Below, in pieces: positions 7,583-17,300 of a DNA stretch of 64,000 nt; position 1 is the first letter of the stretch; each line of letters begins with the position of its first letter. The stretch is from Sutcliffiella cohnii (lineage in GTDB: Bacteria; Bacillota; Bacilli; Bacillales; Bacillaceae_I): positions 860,501-924,500 of the forward strand of contig NZ_CP018866.1 of the NCBI RefSeq assembly GCF_002250055.1, read 5' to 3'. Under the pieces are notes generated by a model. It saw only the letters and a list, made by a program, of their open reading frames with translations. It searched no databases and was not told the origin of the DNA. Made by a program: the position numbers and the translations under genes.

Positions 7583-8491
7583 ATGAATGAAGTAGTAATG
7601 AAGTCTGTTAAATTACCTAATGGGGAGACAATTGGGTATCGTGAAAGAGTAGGAAGCGGAAGAACGTTATTATTAGTTCACGGAAACATGACGTCTTCTA
7701 AACATTGGGACGTCTTATTAGAAAATATGGAAAGCGATTACCACCTTGTAGCAATTGATATGAGAGGTTTTGGAGAATCTACCTATCATGAAAAAATTTA
7801 TTCTATTAAGGATCTAGCTGAAGATATAAAGCTATTTGTAGATGAGCTACAACTATCACGATTTACCATTATGGGTTGGTCGTTAGGTGGAGCTGTAAGT
7901 ATGCAATTTGTTATTAACTATCCTCAATATTGTGAGCAGTTAATACTACTAGCTTCTGCTTCTACTAGAGGTTACCCGTTTTTTGGTACAGGAGAAGATG
8001 GCCAAATAGATATCGGGAAACGTTTAACTTCATACGATGAAATAAAGGTAGACCCAGGTCGTACGATTGTTATGCAAACAGCTTATGATACGAAAAATAA
8101 AGAATTATTAAAGTTAGTTTGGAATTCCGTCATTTATACAACAAAACAACCGGACGAAAATAAATATGATGAATACTTAGATGATATGATCACACAACGC
8201 AATTTAGCTGAAATATATCATGCATTAAATACTTTTAATATTAGTCATCAGCACAACGGTTTAGTTGAAGGAACAGGGGAAGTTTCGAAAATAAACATCC
8301 CGACATTAATATTATGGGGAGAAAACGATTTAGTAGTTACGGAAACGATGACGAATGAGTTAGTGGAAGACTTTGGAGATGCTGCAACATTTGTGAAACT
8401 TGAAAAATGTGGACATTCTCCATTAATCGATGACTTACCAAAATTAATAAAAGAAGTAACAATGTTTATGACGGAGGAAAAAGTACAATGA
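7583..8491 (+). CDS. Alpha/beta-fold hydrolase
   Basis: This 302-residue cytoplasmic hydrolase has the oxyanion-hole motif LLVHGNMTSS near residue 32, the nucleophile elbow GWSLGG, an aspartate in LILWGENDLVV and a histidine in CGHSPLIDD, so a complete Ser-Asp-His triad. Enzymes of this group cleave esters, thioesters or C-C bonds; the reaction here is not known. It starts 11 bases after the condensing enzyme stop with GGAGG, and its stop overlaps the next start (ATGA), so it is co-translated. A role in releasing or processing the acyl product of the neighbouring enzyme is inference. Confidence 0.82.
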   Translation: MNEVVMKSVKLPNGETIGYRERVGSGRTLLLVHGNMTSSKHWDVLLENMESDYHLVAIDMRGFGESTYHEKIYSIKDLAEDIKLFVDELQLSRFTIMGWSLGGAVSMQFVINYPQYCEQLILLASASTRGYPFFGTGEDGQIDIGKRLTSYDEIKVDPGRTIVMQTAYDTKNKELLKLVWNSVIYTTKQPDENKYDEYLDDMITQRNLAEIYHALNTFNISHQHNGLVEGTGEVSKINIPTLILWGENDLVVTETMTNELVEDFGDAATFVKLEKCGHSPLIDDLPKLIKEVTMFMTEEKVQ

Positions 8492-9228
8492 GGTTAGAAG
8501 GAAAAGTAGCAATTATTACCGGTGCAGCAAACGGATTAGGATTAGAAGCTGCCACTATATTCGGAAGAGAAGGTGCAAAGGTAGCACTTGTTGACTATGA
8601 TAAAGAATTAGGAGAAAAGAGAGCAAATGAATTGATTGCAAGCGGTTTTGAAGCAGCATATTATCAAGTAAATGTTGCAGAACAAAGCGAGGTACAATCA
8701 ATGGTTAATAGTGTAAAAGAACGCTGGGGGAAAATCGACATTCTTATTAACAATGCTGGCATAACGAGAGATTCTATGCTCTTAAAAATGGATGCATCTG
8801 ACTTCCAAAAAGTAATGGATGTGAATGTTAACGGTGTTTTCCATTGTACACAAGCTGTCGTTCCTCATATGATTGAACAAGGAAAAGGAAAAATTATCAA
8901 TACTTCAAGTGTATCTGGTGTTTACGGTAATGTTGGCCAAACGAACTATGCGGCTTCAAAGGCAGCTGTTGTCGGGATGACGAAAACGTGGGCAAAGGAG
9001 TTTGGTAGAAAAGGAATTAATGTGAATGCTGTTGCACCTGGTTTTATCGAAACAAACATGGTAGCAACCGTACCTGATAAGGTAATCCAAAGCTTAATTC
9101 AAGTGATTCCACTACAAAGACTTGGTCAACCTTCAGATATTGCAAATGCCTATTTATATTTAGCATCTGACGAATCAGACTACGTAAACGGTACCGTCCT
9201 TCATGTTGATGGTGGCATCATGATGTGA
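8488..9228 (+). CDS. FabG-like short-chain dehydrogenase/reductase
   Basis: A 246-residue classical SDR, the length of FabG. It shows the cofactor motif TGAANGLG, the NNAG motif, the catalytic serine in NTSSVSG and the YAASK tetrad. The C-terminal YVNGTVLHVDGG is typical of 3-oxoacyl-ACP reductases. It would reduce a 3-keto group to a hydroxyl (or the reverse) with NAD(P)H, fitting a product of the KAS III-like enzyme. It is the last gene before a strong terminator. It is presumably not the housekeeping fabG, which normally sits with fabD-acpP. Confidence 0.85.
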   Translation: MRLEGKVAIITGAANGLGLEAATIFGREGAKVALVDYDKELGEKRANELIASGFEAAYYQVNVAEQSEVQSMVNSVKERWGKIDILINNAGITRDSMLLKMDASDFQKVMDVNVNGVFHCTQAVVPHMIEQGKGKIINTSSVSGVYGNVGQTNYAASKAAVVGMTKTWAKEFGRKGINVNAVAPGFIETNMVATVPDKVIQSLIQVIPLQRLGQPSDIANAYLYLASDESDYVNGTVLHVDGGIMM

Positions 9229-9230
9229 AA

Positions 9231-9261
9231 AAAACCCATTCCATAAAAGGAATGGGTTTTT
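9231..9261. terminator. Bidirectional terminator after the transporter/condensing operon
   Basis: AACCCATTCC and GGAATGGGTT form a ten-base-pair stem flanked by A and T runs on both sides. It can therefore end the plus-strand operon and the convergent gene at 9276-9896. Confidence 0.9.
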
Positions 9262-9275
9262 ATGTATGTAGTAAC

Positions 9276-9896
9276 CTAAGCAATTCGTTTCTGTTCTGTT
9301 GCTTTCTCTGTTTTATTTGCGAAGTTAATGGTGTTAACTATGTCTAATATTTTTGTGCTAATGAACTGGCTGGAAACAGCGTAAATTAAGATTCGCCAAT
9401 CTACTACGAATGATGTAAGAAGTAGTAGGGACGTGTTAATACAAAACAATGTTTTACCTGGTGTAATTCTTTTATGCTTTGAAATAATTAGCGCAAGTAT
9501 ATCCATTCCTCCAGAAGAAGCACCTAACCGAAACAGCATGCCAATCCCGATGCCGAAAAGGATAGCCCCAAAAACTAAATCGACGAAAACATACGATATC
9601 GTCCCATGAATAAAAGGGGTTATGTACGAAATAGTAAATGACGTAACCGATACACAAAATAATGTCCATAAAGCATTATTCTTTCCAAGCCATTTAAATG
9701 CAATAAAAAGTAAACTTGCATTTAGGACCCACAACGTAATTCCGTAAGGTACTTGTAATAAGTAATACAATAATACCCCTACACTAGCAGCCCCGCCGGA
9801 AGGAATAAAATGTGGGAACAAAAAGAGAGCCATCGCTAACCCTTGAATCGTTGCCCCAACTCCGAGAAATAAACCTTTTAATAATAGTTGCTTCAT
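9276..9896 (-). CDS. YitT/YczE-like integral membrane protein (short form)
   Basis: A 206-residue membrane protein with five to six hydrophobic segments. GATIQGLAMALFLFPHFIPS near the start and the FRLGASSGGMDILALIISK motif match the YitT_membrane domain. The soluble DUF2179 domain found at the C-terminus of YitT proteins (as in the gene at 57004) is absent; it ends after the membrane part with a short polar tail. The function of the family is not established. It separates the reductase gene from the acyl-CoA ligase gene and points the other way. Confidence 0.78.
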   Translation of the reverse strand: MKQLLLKGLFLGVGATIQGLAMALFLFPHFIPSGGAASVGVLLYYLLQVPYGITLWVLNASLLFIAFKWLGKNNALWTLFCVSVTSFTISYITPFIHGTISYVFVDLVFGAILFGIGIGMLFRLGASSGGMDILALIISKHKRITPGKTLFCINTSLLLLTSFVVDWRILIYAVSSQFISTKILDIVNTINFANKTEKATEQKRIA

Positions 9897-10042
9897 TTTT
9901 TCACCAAACTTCTGACTGATTGATTACACTATAAGCCTATCGAAAATTACTTAGAAGTCAATACAAATTATAATGTAACTGTATTGTAACCTTCTACCCT
10001 TATAGTAAATGTAATTTCTATTAGAGTAGAGGAGAGATCGCT

Positions 10043-11542
10043 GTGTCGAATGAGTGCTTATGGTTAAAAAAACGATCCCAGTTAACTCCTGAACACATTG
10101 CTGTTATTGATGCAAATAGTGGAGAACGATGGACATATAAACAATTATATAGAAGGTCTTTAAGCTACAGTAAGCTTTTGCAAGCGAAAGGTATAAAAAA
10201 AGGGGATAGAGTTGCTCTATTATCACAAAACGATATTTGTTATTTAGACTTGTTATTCGCCTGTGCGAATATAGGTGCGATATTTGTTCCACTTAATATA
10301 CGTTTATCGGTTAACGAACTTAGCTATATTTTAAGTGATAGTAGTGTCTCATGTTTATTTTTTAATAAAATTGAGGTTGATGAACAAATCCTCAAAAACT
10401 ACCAATGCTTTAATATAGAGGATATAACCTTTACAGATACATTTAGTGTGATGAAAACAGAGCTTTCAAAAAACGATCCACTAGCAATTATCTATACGGG
10501 AGGTACAACAGGTAAGCCAAAAGGTGTCGTGTTATCGTTTCAGTCCATTGAGACGAATGCATTAAATACGATAATAAGTTGGGATTTGAGCAGTAAAGAC
10601 GTTACGTTAACTTGCATACCACTGTTCCACACTGGTGGATTAAATGCCTTAACACTTCCACATTTATATATCGGTGGTACAGTTGTCATTATGGAGCAAT
10701 TTGACGCAGAAAGCATTATACACGTGTTAAACCAATATAGTTGTACAAATATTTTAATGGTTCCAACGATGTATTATTCGATGATACAACAACCATCCTT
10801 CGAAACGAATGAGTTTAAGTCGGTACATACATTTCTATCAGGTGGAGCACCTTGTCCATTAACGATTTATGAAACGTTTAAAAAGAAAGGCTTACTGTTT
10901 AAACAAGGGTATGGGTTAACAGAAGCTGGTCCTAATAATTTTTTCATAGAGCCACAGGATGTGTATAAAAAAATTGGTTCAGTAGGAAAGCCGATGTTTT
11001 ACAATGATGTTAAAATAATGAATGAAAAAGAACAAGAATTGGGTGCGAATGAAGTTGGCGAACTATGGATACGAGGAAACCACTTATTTCTTCAGTATTG
11101 GAATAACGAATTTGAAACGAATAAGGCTAAAAATGGTGAATGGTTAAAAACCGGAGATTTAGCGAAAAAAGATGAAGAAGGTTATTATTATATAGTTGGT
11201 AGAAAAAAAGAAATGATTATAACTGGTGGGGAAAATGTATATCCAACAGAGGTGGAACAAAGTATTTTAAAAGTAGACGCCGTAAAAGAAGTGGTTGTAT
11301 TCGGCATACCACATCCGAAATGGGGAGAAGCAGTAGTCGCTTGCGTTACATTACGTGATCACGTAACAGACTGCAAAATTACGTCATTATGTAAACGACT
11401 GTTAGCGTCTTACAAAGTACCGAAACAATTTTTTATTTTAGACACAATTCCAGTAACACCCGTTGGGAAAATTGATAAAAAAGCCCTATATAATAAGTAT
11501 AGTGAGTACTATATAAAAGAGGATATTACGACAAATAGTTAA
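10043..11542 (+). CDS. Acyl-CoA ligase (AMP-binding, ANL superfamily)
   Basis: This 499-residue enzyme activates a carboxylic acid as acyl-AMP and transfers it to CoA. Motifs in order: P-loop IYTGGTTGKPKG near residue 153, GYGLTEAGPN, KTGDLAKKDEEGYYYIVGR, the hinge KKEMIITGGENVYPTEVE, and the catalytic lysine near the C-terminus in PVTPVGKIDKKAL. All core motifs are intact. The substrate is not predictable. GTG start with GAGGAGAG upstream. It is separated from the transporter/condensing operon only by one opposite gene and probably supplies CoA thioesters to that system, though this is inferred from position. A strong terminator follows. Confidence 0.85.
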   Translation: MSNECLWLKKRSQLTPEHIAVIDANSGERWTYKQLYRRSLSYSKLLQAKGIKKGDRVALLSQNDICYLDLLFACANIGAIFVPLNIRLSVNELSYILSDSSVSCLFFNKIEVDEQILKNYQCFNIEDITFTDTFSVMKTELSKNDPLAIIYTGGTTGKPKGVVLSFQSIETNALNTIISWDLSSKDVTLTCIPLFHTGGLNALTLPHLYIGGTVVIMEQFDAESIIHVLNQYSCTNILMVPTMYYSMIQQPSFETNEFKSVHTFLSGGAPCPLTIYETFKKKGLLFKQGYGLTEAGPNNFFIEPQDVYKKIGSVGKPMFYNDVKIMNEKEQELGANEVGELWIRGNHLFLQYWNNEFETNKAKNGEWLKTGDLAKKDEEGYYYIVGRKKEMIITGGENVYPTEVEQSILKVDAVKEVVVFGIPHPKWGEAVVACVTLRDHVTDCKITSLCKRLLASYKVPKQFFILDTIPVTPVGKIDKKALYNKYSEYYIKEDITTNS

Positions 11543-11561
11543 ATTTATCCTCACATTCATA

Positions 11562-11606
11562 AAGATACATCTAGTTTTTTTGAAAAATTAGGTGTATCTT
11601 ATTTTA
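11562..11606 (+). terminator. Terminator after the acyl-CoA ligase gene
   Basis: AAGATACATCTAG pairs with TTAGGTGTATCTT around a T/A-rich loop and is followed by ATTTTAT. Confidence 0.8.
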
Positions 11607-11649
11607 TATGATTAAATAAAAAAGAACTTTAATGAAAGGAGTGATACTA

Positions 11650-11910
11650 ATGGAACTATATTTTGATTTACTATTTTTCACACCATATGTAACATCATTA
11701 TTAGTATGCCTAGTGTCACTCTACTTATATATAGGTAAAAAGGAAGTTCATCTTTATTCACGATTATCCGTAAATACGATAAGCTCTAACACAAATCGAA
11801 CTATCCATTTTTCAAGAAATAGTTTAAGTATCTTTTTAACTGTATTTAAAAAAATTCCGGTTAAAGAAAAGGACGAAGAAGACAGCGCGATTCCTATTTA
11901 CATCTTTTAA
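11650..11910 (+). CDS. Small membrane protein of unknown function (86 aa)
   Basis: The ATG at 11650 follows GAAAGGAGTG with good spacing; an in-frame ATG at 11632 lies before the ribosome binding site and is rejected. The N-terminus holds one hydrophobic segment (LLFFTPYVTSLLVCLVSLYL), followed by a basic polar tail ending in KKIPVKEKDEEDSAIP. It could be a small inner-membrane protein with a cytoplasmic tail. It starts just before yidC, and the spacing of 25 bases suggests co-transcription. Family not recognised. Confidence 0.55.
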   Translation: MELYFDLLFFTPYVTSLLVCLVSLYLYIGKKEVHLYSRLSVNTISSNTNRTIHFSRNSLSIFLTVFKKIPVKEKDEEDSAIPIYIF

Positions 11911-11935
11911 AAGAAAAAACATCTAGGAGGAATTC

Positions 11936-12706
11936 GTGTTGAATAGAAAATACCTTATTTTATTATTGGCAGTTGCTGCCATGATCTTTTTAGCAGGATG
12001 CAGTATGACAGAGCCGATTTCATCTGAAAGTACGGGGATTTGGAATCATTATTTCGTCTATCCACTTTCATTTGTATTAGTAACAGTAGCTCATCGGATT
12101 GGAGATTACGGCTTATCTATCATTATTGTTACTGTTATGATTCGTCTCATCCTTTTACCACTAATCTTGAAACAACAAAAAAGTATGTTAGCACTACAAG
12201 TTATTCAACCAGAAATGATGAAAATTCAAGAAAAATATAAAGATAAGAAAGACCAACAATCGCAACAAAAGATGCAACAAGAAATGATGGGACTTTATCA
12301 AGAGCATAAAGTAAACCCGTTAGGTGGATGTTTACCAATCTTTATCCAAATGCCGATTATTTTGGCGTTCTACCATGCAATTGGTCGTACGACGGAAATT
12401 GCGGAGCATTCATTCTTATGGTTTAGTTTAGGACAACCTGATCCAATGTTTATACTACCAGTTGTAGCTGCAATTACGACCTATTTACAAACGAAGATCA
12501 GTATGACTACTTCAAACCAAGTGCCGCCACCGATGAAGCTAATGATGAATATTATCCCTATTGTCATCTTAATTGCAGGGATTACGTTACCAGCTGCTCT
12601 AGCATTGTACTGGGTAATTGGAAACTTATTCGGTATTGCTCAAGGTATTTATTTAAAGAAACGTATGGAAAAATTAAAAATGAACGCAGAAACTGCATCC
12701 GTATAA
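11936..12706 (+). CDS. yidC: Membrane protein insertase YidC/Oxa1 family
   Basis: A 256-residue lipoprotein-type insertase that integrates proteins into the cytoplasmic membrane, alone or with Sec. It has an N-terminal lipobox (MIFLAGCS), then the 60KD_IMP domain: IIIVTVMIRLILLPL with the conserved arginine of the hydrophilic groove, the cytoplasmic hairpin rich in Gln/Lys (EMMKIQEKYKDKK), NPLGGCLPIFIQMPII, and the last helices with ALALYWVIGNLFGIAQ. Bacillaceae usually carry two paralogues (SpoIIIJ and YqjG). Without rpmH/rnpA neighbours this is more likely the second copy. GTG start with AGGAGG upstream. Confidence 0.9.
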   Translation: MLNRKYLILLLAVAAMIFLAGCSMTEPISSESTGIWNHYFVYPLSFVLVTVAHRIGDYGLSIIIVTVMIRLILLPLILKQQKSMLALQVIQPEMMKIQEKYKDKKDQQSQQKMQQEMMGLYQEHKVNPLGGCLPIFIQMPIILAFYHAIGRTTEIAEHSFLWFSLGQPDPMFILPVVAAITTYLQTKISMTTSNQVPPPMKLMMNIIPIVILIAGITLPAALALYWVIGNLFGIAQGIYLKKRMEKLKMNAETASV

Positions 12707-12716
12707 AATGAAAAAA

Positions 12717-12759
12717 GAAGCTGCAAATAAAGTGCTAGTCACGTTATTTAGCAGCTTCT
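12717..12759. terminator. Bidirectional terminator between yidC and the MFS gene
   Basis: GAAGCTGC-AAATAA pairs with TTATTT-GCAGCTTC, with A and T tracts on either side. It overlaps the last codons of the convergent MFS gene. Confidence 0.75.
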
Positions 12760-13886
12760 TTCATTTTCTCTTGTTTCACGCTAGTGATAAAAATAATATT
12801 AAGGAACGCCCAAGCTATTAAAAGATACAAAACGTGCTGAAACGAGAGCACATCACTTATAATTGGTCCGAATGCCGTACCAGTTAACAAAATAAATGAA
12901 TATAACGAAATAGCATTTGCCCGATGTTTTTCCCCTAAATAGCCGATATACGAAATGATGCTCGGGATAATGATGGAAATGCTTGCAACAAAGACAACAG
13001 AAAATATAGAAACAATAAGTGGGGATTTCGACAGAGCTATTAAGATTAAAGAAAGGATCATCATTACGAAACCGATAATAATCGATCGTTGCATACCTAC
13101 ATATTTCGTTAATTTACTAACGAAAAGGGCAGCAACTGTACCAATTAATCCGATAGCTTTAACGAATGTCATGGATTCTGCTTCGTAAAAACGGTGTAAT
13201 GACTCGTAAAAAGATACGAACGACAATAGCAAGGAAAAAACGATAAGATAACAATAAATGAGATTGCGATTGGATAATAATGCTTTATATTGAGAAAAAA
13301 GCTGTGAAGACTCTTTTTGTTTCCTCTCAGTGGGCAATAAAAAAATGAGAGCTAATATAAAAAGTAAACTATAAAGAAGGGCAAAAAAGAAAAACGAGGC
13401 TTGCCAATGCCAAATGGAACTAACGTAACTACTTATAAGAGGCCCAACTACACCTGAGACTAAAAAGCCCATATTAATGAGCGCGATGATTAAAGTTCTT
13501 TTTGTTTCTTTAAAGTGGTCAAAACAATAGGAAAAAGCAACAGGAGCAAAAGAACCGAGAATGAATCCTTGTAATGCTCGAAATAAGTAAAGTGTAAATA
13601 GATCGGAAGAAAATGCGACAAGGAGCGTAAAAAGTGCACTACCGAGCATACCGTATGTTAAAACGTTTTTTCTACCGAATTTTTCCGATAAAGCGCCAAA
13701 CGTTAATAGGCCAAACGCGTAAAAGAAGCTAAAAACACTGCTTCCTAATACCGTTTGAGAAACGGATACATTCCAATCATTAGCGATTAAAGAGTACAGT
13801 GGGATAAGTATATAAATATTACAAACAACCGCAATAGCCATTATAACTAACAAATACCCCGAGAACCTGTATCGATAATCAAACAA
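12744..13886 (-). CDS. Major facilitator superfamily transporter
   Basis: A 380-residue polytopic membrane protein with about 12 hydrophobic segments. The loop between helices 2 and 3 reads FGALSEKFGRKNVLTYG, the MFS G-x-x-D/E-x-x-GR-K/R signature. FLGSFAPVAFSYCFDHFKETKRT follows helix 4, a pattern frequent in drug:H+ antiporters. The TTG start has GGAGGAGG upstream. The substrate is unknown; it may export a drug or metabolite. It stands alone, facing yidC. Confidence 0.82.
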   Translation of the reverse strand: MFDYRYRFSGYLLVIMAIAVVCNIYILIPLYSLIANDWNVSVSQTVLGSSVFSFFYAFGLLTFGALSEKFGRKNVLTYGMLGSALFTLLVAFSSDLFTLYLFRALQGFILGSFAPVAFSYCFDHFKETKRTLIIALINMGFLVSGVVGPLISSYVSSIWHWQASFFFFALLYSLLFILALIFLLPTERKQKESSQLFSQYKALLSNRNLIYCYLIVFSLLLSFVSFYESLHRFYEAESMTFVKAIGLIGTVAALFVSKLTKYVGMQRSIIIGFVMMILSLILIALSKSPLIVSIFSVVFVASISIIIPSIISYIGYLGEKHRANAISLYSFILLTGTAFGPIISDVLSFQHVLYLLIAWAFLNIIFITSVKQEKMKEAAK

Positions 13887-14045
13887 TAAGATACACCTCC
13901 TCCAATATAAAATATGTTAGGATTAGGGAAAAAATGTTATGAAGAAAAACTCACAATCTAACCTTCCACAAGTGTGTATTTTTAGTTTTTCTAGTACCAA
14001 CAAAATTGGCTAATTGATTATGTTGTTGTAGCAATAAAGCTTGAA

Positions 14046-14130
14046 GCCGTGAGTGGAACGGAGCGGAGGGAACTTGACTCCCTCCCCGCGGAAAGCAAGT
14101 TCCCGTAGCGAAGAGGAACGGACTAAGTTT
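14046..14130 (+). repeat. Type B dispersed repeat, short (centre-deleted) copy
   Basis: Begins CCGTGAGTGGAACGGAGCGG and ends GTAGCGAAGAGGAACGGAC, the termini shared with copies at 21.8, 33.9 and (partly) 39.4 kb. The arms GGGAACTTG and CAAGTTCCC are complementary. The central segment present in longer copies is missing. It occupies most of the gap between the MFS gene and addB; the rest of 13887-14324 holds no gene with a recognisable start. Confidence 0.75.
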
Positions 14131-14149
14131 TAACCACACTTAATTTTAG

Positions 14150-14347
14150 TGTAAGCCCCATGCAGTACCATTATTTACTGCAACCAGGAATGGAAATGTA
14201 GTCCCATTGTTTAGTAAAATAGAAGATGGAGAAAATAATAGAATCTTGTATCATATTGAAAATGCAACTCGAAATGTAAAAACAACTGACATTTATAAAA
14301 AGAAGAAAGAACGGGGGTGGAGGCATGTCTGTACGTTTTGTCCTAGG
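14150..14347 (+). other. Stop-free stretch running into addB, possible gene remnant
   Basis: One frame stays open for 66 codons and reads VPLFTATRNGNVV...PLFSKIEDGENNRILYHIEN, ending 25 bases inside addB. There is no ATG/GTG start or ribosome binding site, and a type B repeat lies immediately upstream. It may be the tail of a small gene broken by the repeat, or chance. Confidence 0.2.
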
Positions 14348-17300
14348 TAGAACAGGTAGCGGAAAAACAGCTTGGACATTAAATGAAATAATGAACGAAC
14401 TAAAACAACAACCAGTTGGAAACCCAATTATATATTTAGTTCCAGAGCAAATGACATTCCAATCAGAATATAAATTAGTCCAAAACAAAGAACTTCAAGG
14501 GATGGTCAGAGCGCAAGTATTTAGCTTTACACGTTTAGCGTGGAGAGTGCTTCAAGAAGTTGGAGGAATAAGTAGATTCCATATCGACCAAACCGGACTA
14601 CACATGATCTTGAGAAAAATAGTAGAAGAGCACAAACAACAGTTTCAAGTGTTTGGTCGCTCTGCGGAACAATTTGGCTTTATTGAACAAATGGAAACAA
14701 TGTTAACGGAATTAAAAAGATATTGCATCACACCAGAAACGTTAAACGAGAAAATTGGTCGAATTGAACATGACGATCATATTTCTGACCATGAGAAAAT
14801 GTTGTCAAAAAAACTAACTGATATTTTAGTTGTATATCGTCAACTAGAAAGTTTACTTGAAGGTAAATACGTAGATGGAGAAGATTATTTAACATTACTT
14901 GCTGAAAAAATAAAAGACTCCAACTACTTACAACAGGCACACATTTATATCGATGGATTCCATAGTTTTACACCGCAAGAATACACGGTTATTTCGGAAC
15001 TAATGCGAACTTGCCCTAGCGTAACAATAGCTTTAACGATAGATAAGCCATATAACGAAGAGGCCCCATACGATTTACATTTATTCCGTATGCCTGGTGT
15101 CACCTATCAAAAGCTTCGTCAGCTTGCAACAGAAGTAGGATGTGAAATAGAAGAGCCATTTATGAAAGAAAAGGGTTACCGATTTACTCAGTCCCCTTCA
15201 CTCCAACATTTAGATCGGTTTTTTGATGTGCGACCAACTGTAACGTATGATGGGGAGCTGCAATTATCTATTTTACAAGCAGTTAATAGGCGAGCAGAAA
15301 TAGAAGGAATTGGACGAGAAATTGTATCGTTAGTCCGTGATAAAGGTTATCGTTACCGTGATCTAGCAATTATTGTTCGTAATAGTGCGGACTATGTTGA
15401 TTTAATTTCGACGATATTTAAAGATTATGAAATACCGCACTTTATTGATGAAAAACGAACGATGCTTCATCATCCATTAATTGAATTGCTGCGCTCAACG
15501 TTTGAGACAATGACAAATAATTGGCGTTACGAATCTGTTTTCCGTTGTGTAAAAACCGATTTGTTATTCGATAAACAACATTCTATTTTAGAAATGAGAG
15601 AAAAAACAGATCGATTAGAAAACTATGTTTTATCTTACGGAATACAAGGGACAAAGTGGACAAATGAGAAGCCATGGAAATATATGCGTTACGCCAATAT
15701 AGATGCTGAAGGACCATACGTACAAACGGATGAAGAGATTAAATATGAAAAAGAAATAAACGAATTACGTCAGTTGATTGTCAACCCAATTTTAACTCTT
15801 CAAAAGCGATTAAAGAGGGGAAAAACAGTTGAAGCATATTGTCACGCCGTTTACCAATTTATGGATGAGTTACAAATAGCCCAAAAGCTAGAAAATAGAA
15901 TGAAACTTGCAGAAGAAAATGGCAACCTAAAACAAGCAAAAGAACATGAGCAAGTGTGGAAAGCTGTTATTCATCTACTCGATCAAATGGTGGAATTAAT
16001 TGGAGAGCAATCGATTTCTTTATCACTATTTTCAAAGATGATGGAAAGTGGTTTAGAAGGCATGCGTTTTAGTCTTGTTCCTCCAGCAATCGATCAAGTA
16101 ATCGTTGCAAACTTTGATTTGTCACGTTTAACCGAAATTAAGCATACGTTTGTTATCGGCGTGAACGAAGGAGTTATCCCTGCTAAAGTGAAAGAAGAAG
16201 GGTTCATGACGGAAGAAGAACGGGAGCTACTAACTTCCTATGGGGTAGAACTTGCACCAGGAAGTTTAGAGAAATTGCTAGACGATCACTTCCTTGCTTA
16301 CATTGCGTTTTTAAGTGCGAGTGAGCATTTATATATAAGTTACCCGCTAGCGGATGAAGAAGGAAAATCATTACTTGCTTCCAGCTATATAAAAAGAATA
16401 AAAGAAATGTTTCCTACTATTAAGGAAAAGGTTCTGTATAATGAACCAACAGATTTACCACTAGAAGAACAGCTATCATTTGTGCACACTCCAAGAACGA
16501 CCATTTCTCATCTTGCTGTTCAATTACAAGCATGGAAAAAGCATTACGGTATTAAAGATATTTGGTGGGATGTGTACAATTATTTAGTCGAACATGATCA
16601 ATATAAAACAAAAACAGAGCGTGTTTTAAATAGTTTATTTTACCGAAATGAAGCTAGTAAATTAAAAGAAAACATTAGTAGAGAACTATACGGAGAACAT
16701 GTACAAGCAAGTGTTTCTCGAATGGAAATGTTTAATGCGTGTCCTTTCTCTCATTTTGCTTCACACGGTTTAAAACTTCGAGAAAGAAAGTTATACAGGT
16801 TAGAAGCTCCGGATATTGGGGAGCTGTTTCACTCTGCATTAAAACATATATCCGAGCATTTACGTAAAGAGGGCCGTGATTGGAAGTCATTGACCAATAC
16901 TGAATGCGAGATTCTTGCTGAAAGGGCAGTTCAATACTTAGCGCCAAAGCTTCAATCTGAAATACTATTAAGCTCAAATAGGTATCATTACATTAAAAGA
17001 AAGCTCCAAGCAATTATTTCACGTGCTTCTTTCGTTTTAAGTGAGCATGCGAAAGCAAGTAAATTCACACCAATTGGACTAGAACTTGGCTTTGGACAAA
17101 AGGCAGAGCTTCCACCAATTACATTTACATTACCTAACGGATGCACGATGGAATTAGTCGGTCGTATCGATCGAGTGGATAAAGCGGAAAGTTCTAACGG
17201 TGTGTTACTTAGAATTGTTGATTATAAATCTAGTGATAAAACGTTAGATTTAACAGAAGTATATTACGGACTAGCCTTACAAATGTTAACGTATTTAGAT

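Noticed and set aside
11632-11649. Longer start for the 86-residue membrane protein
   Set aside because: The upstream ATG precedes the only good ribosome binding site; the ATG at 11650 is correctly spaced from it.
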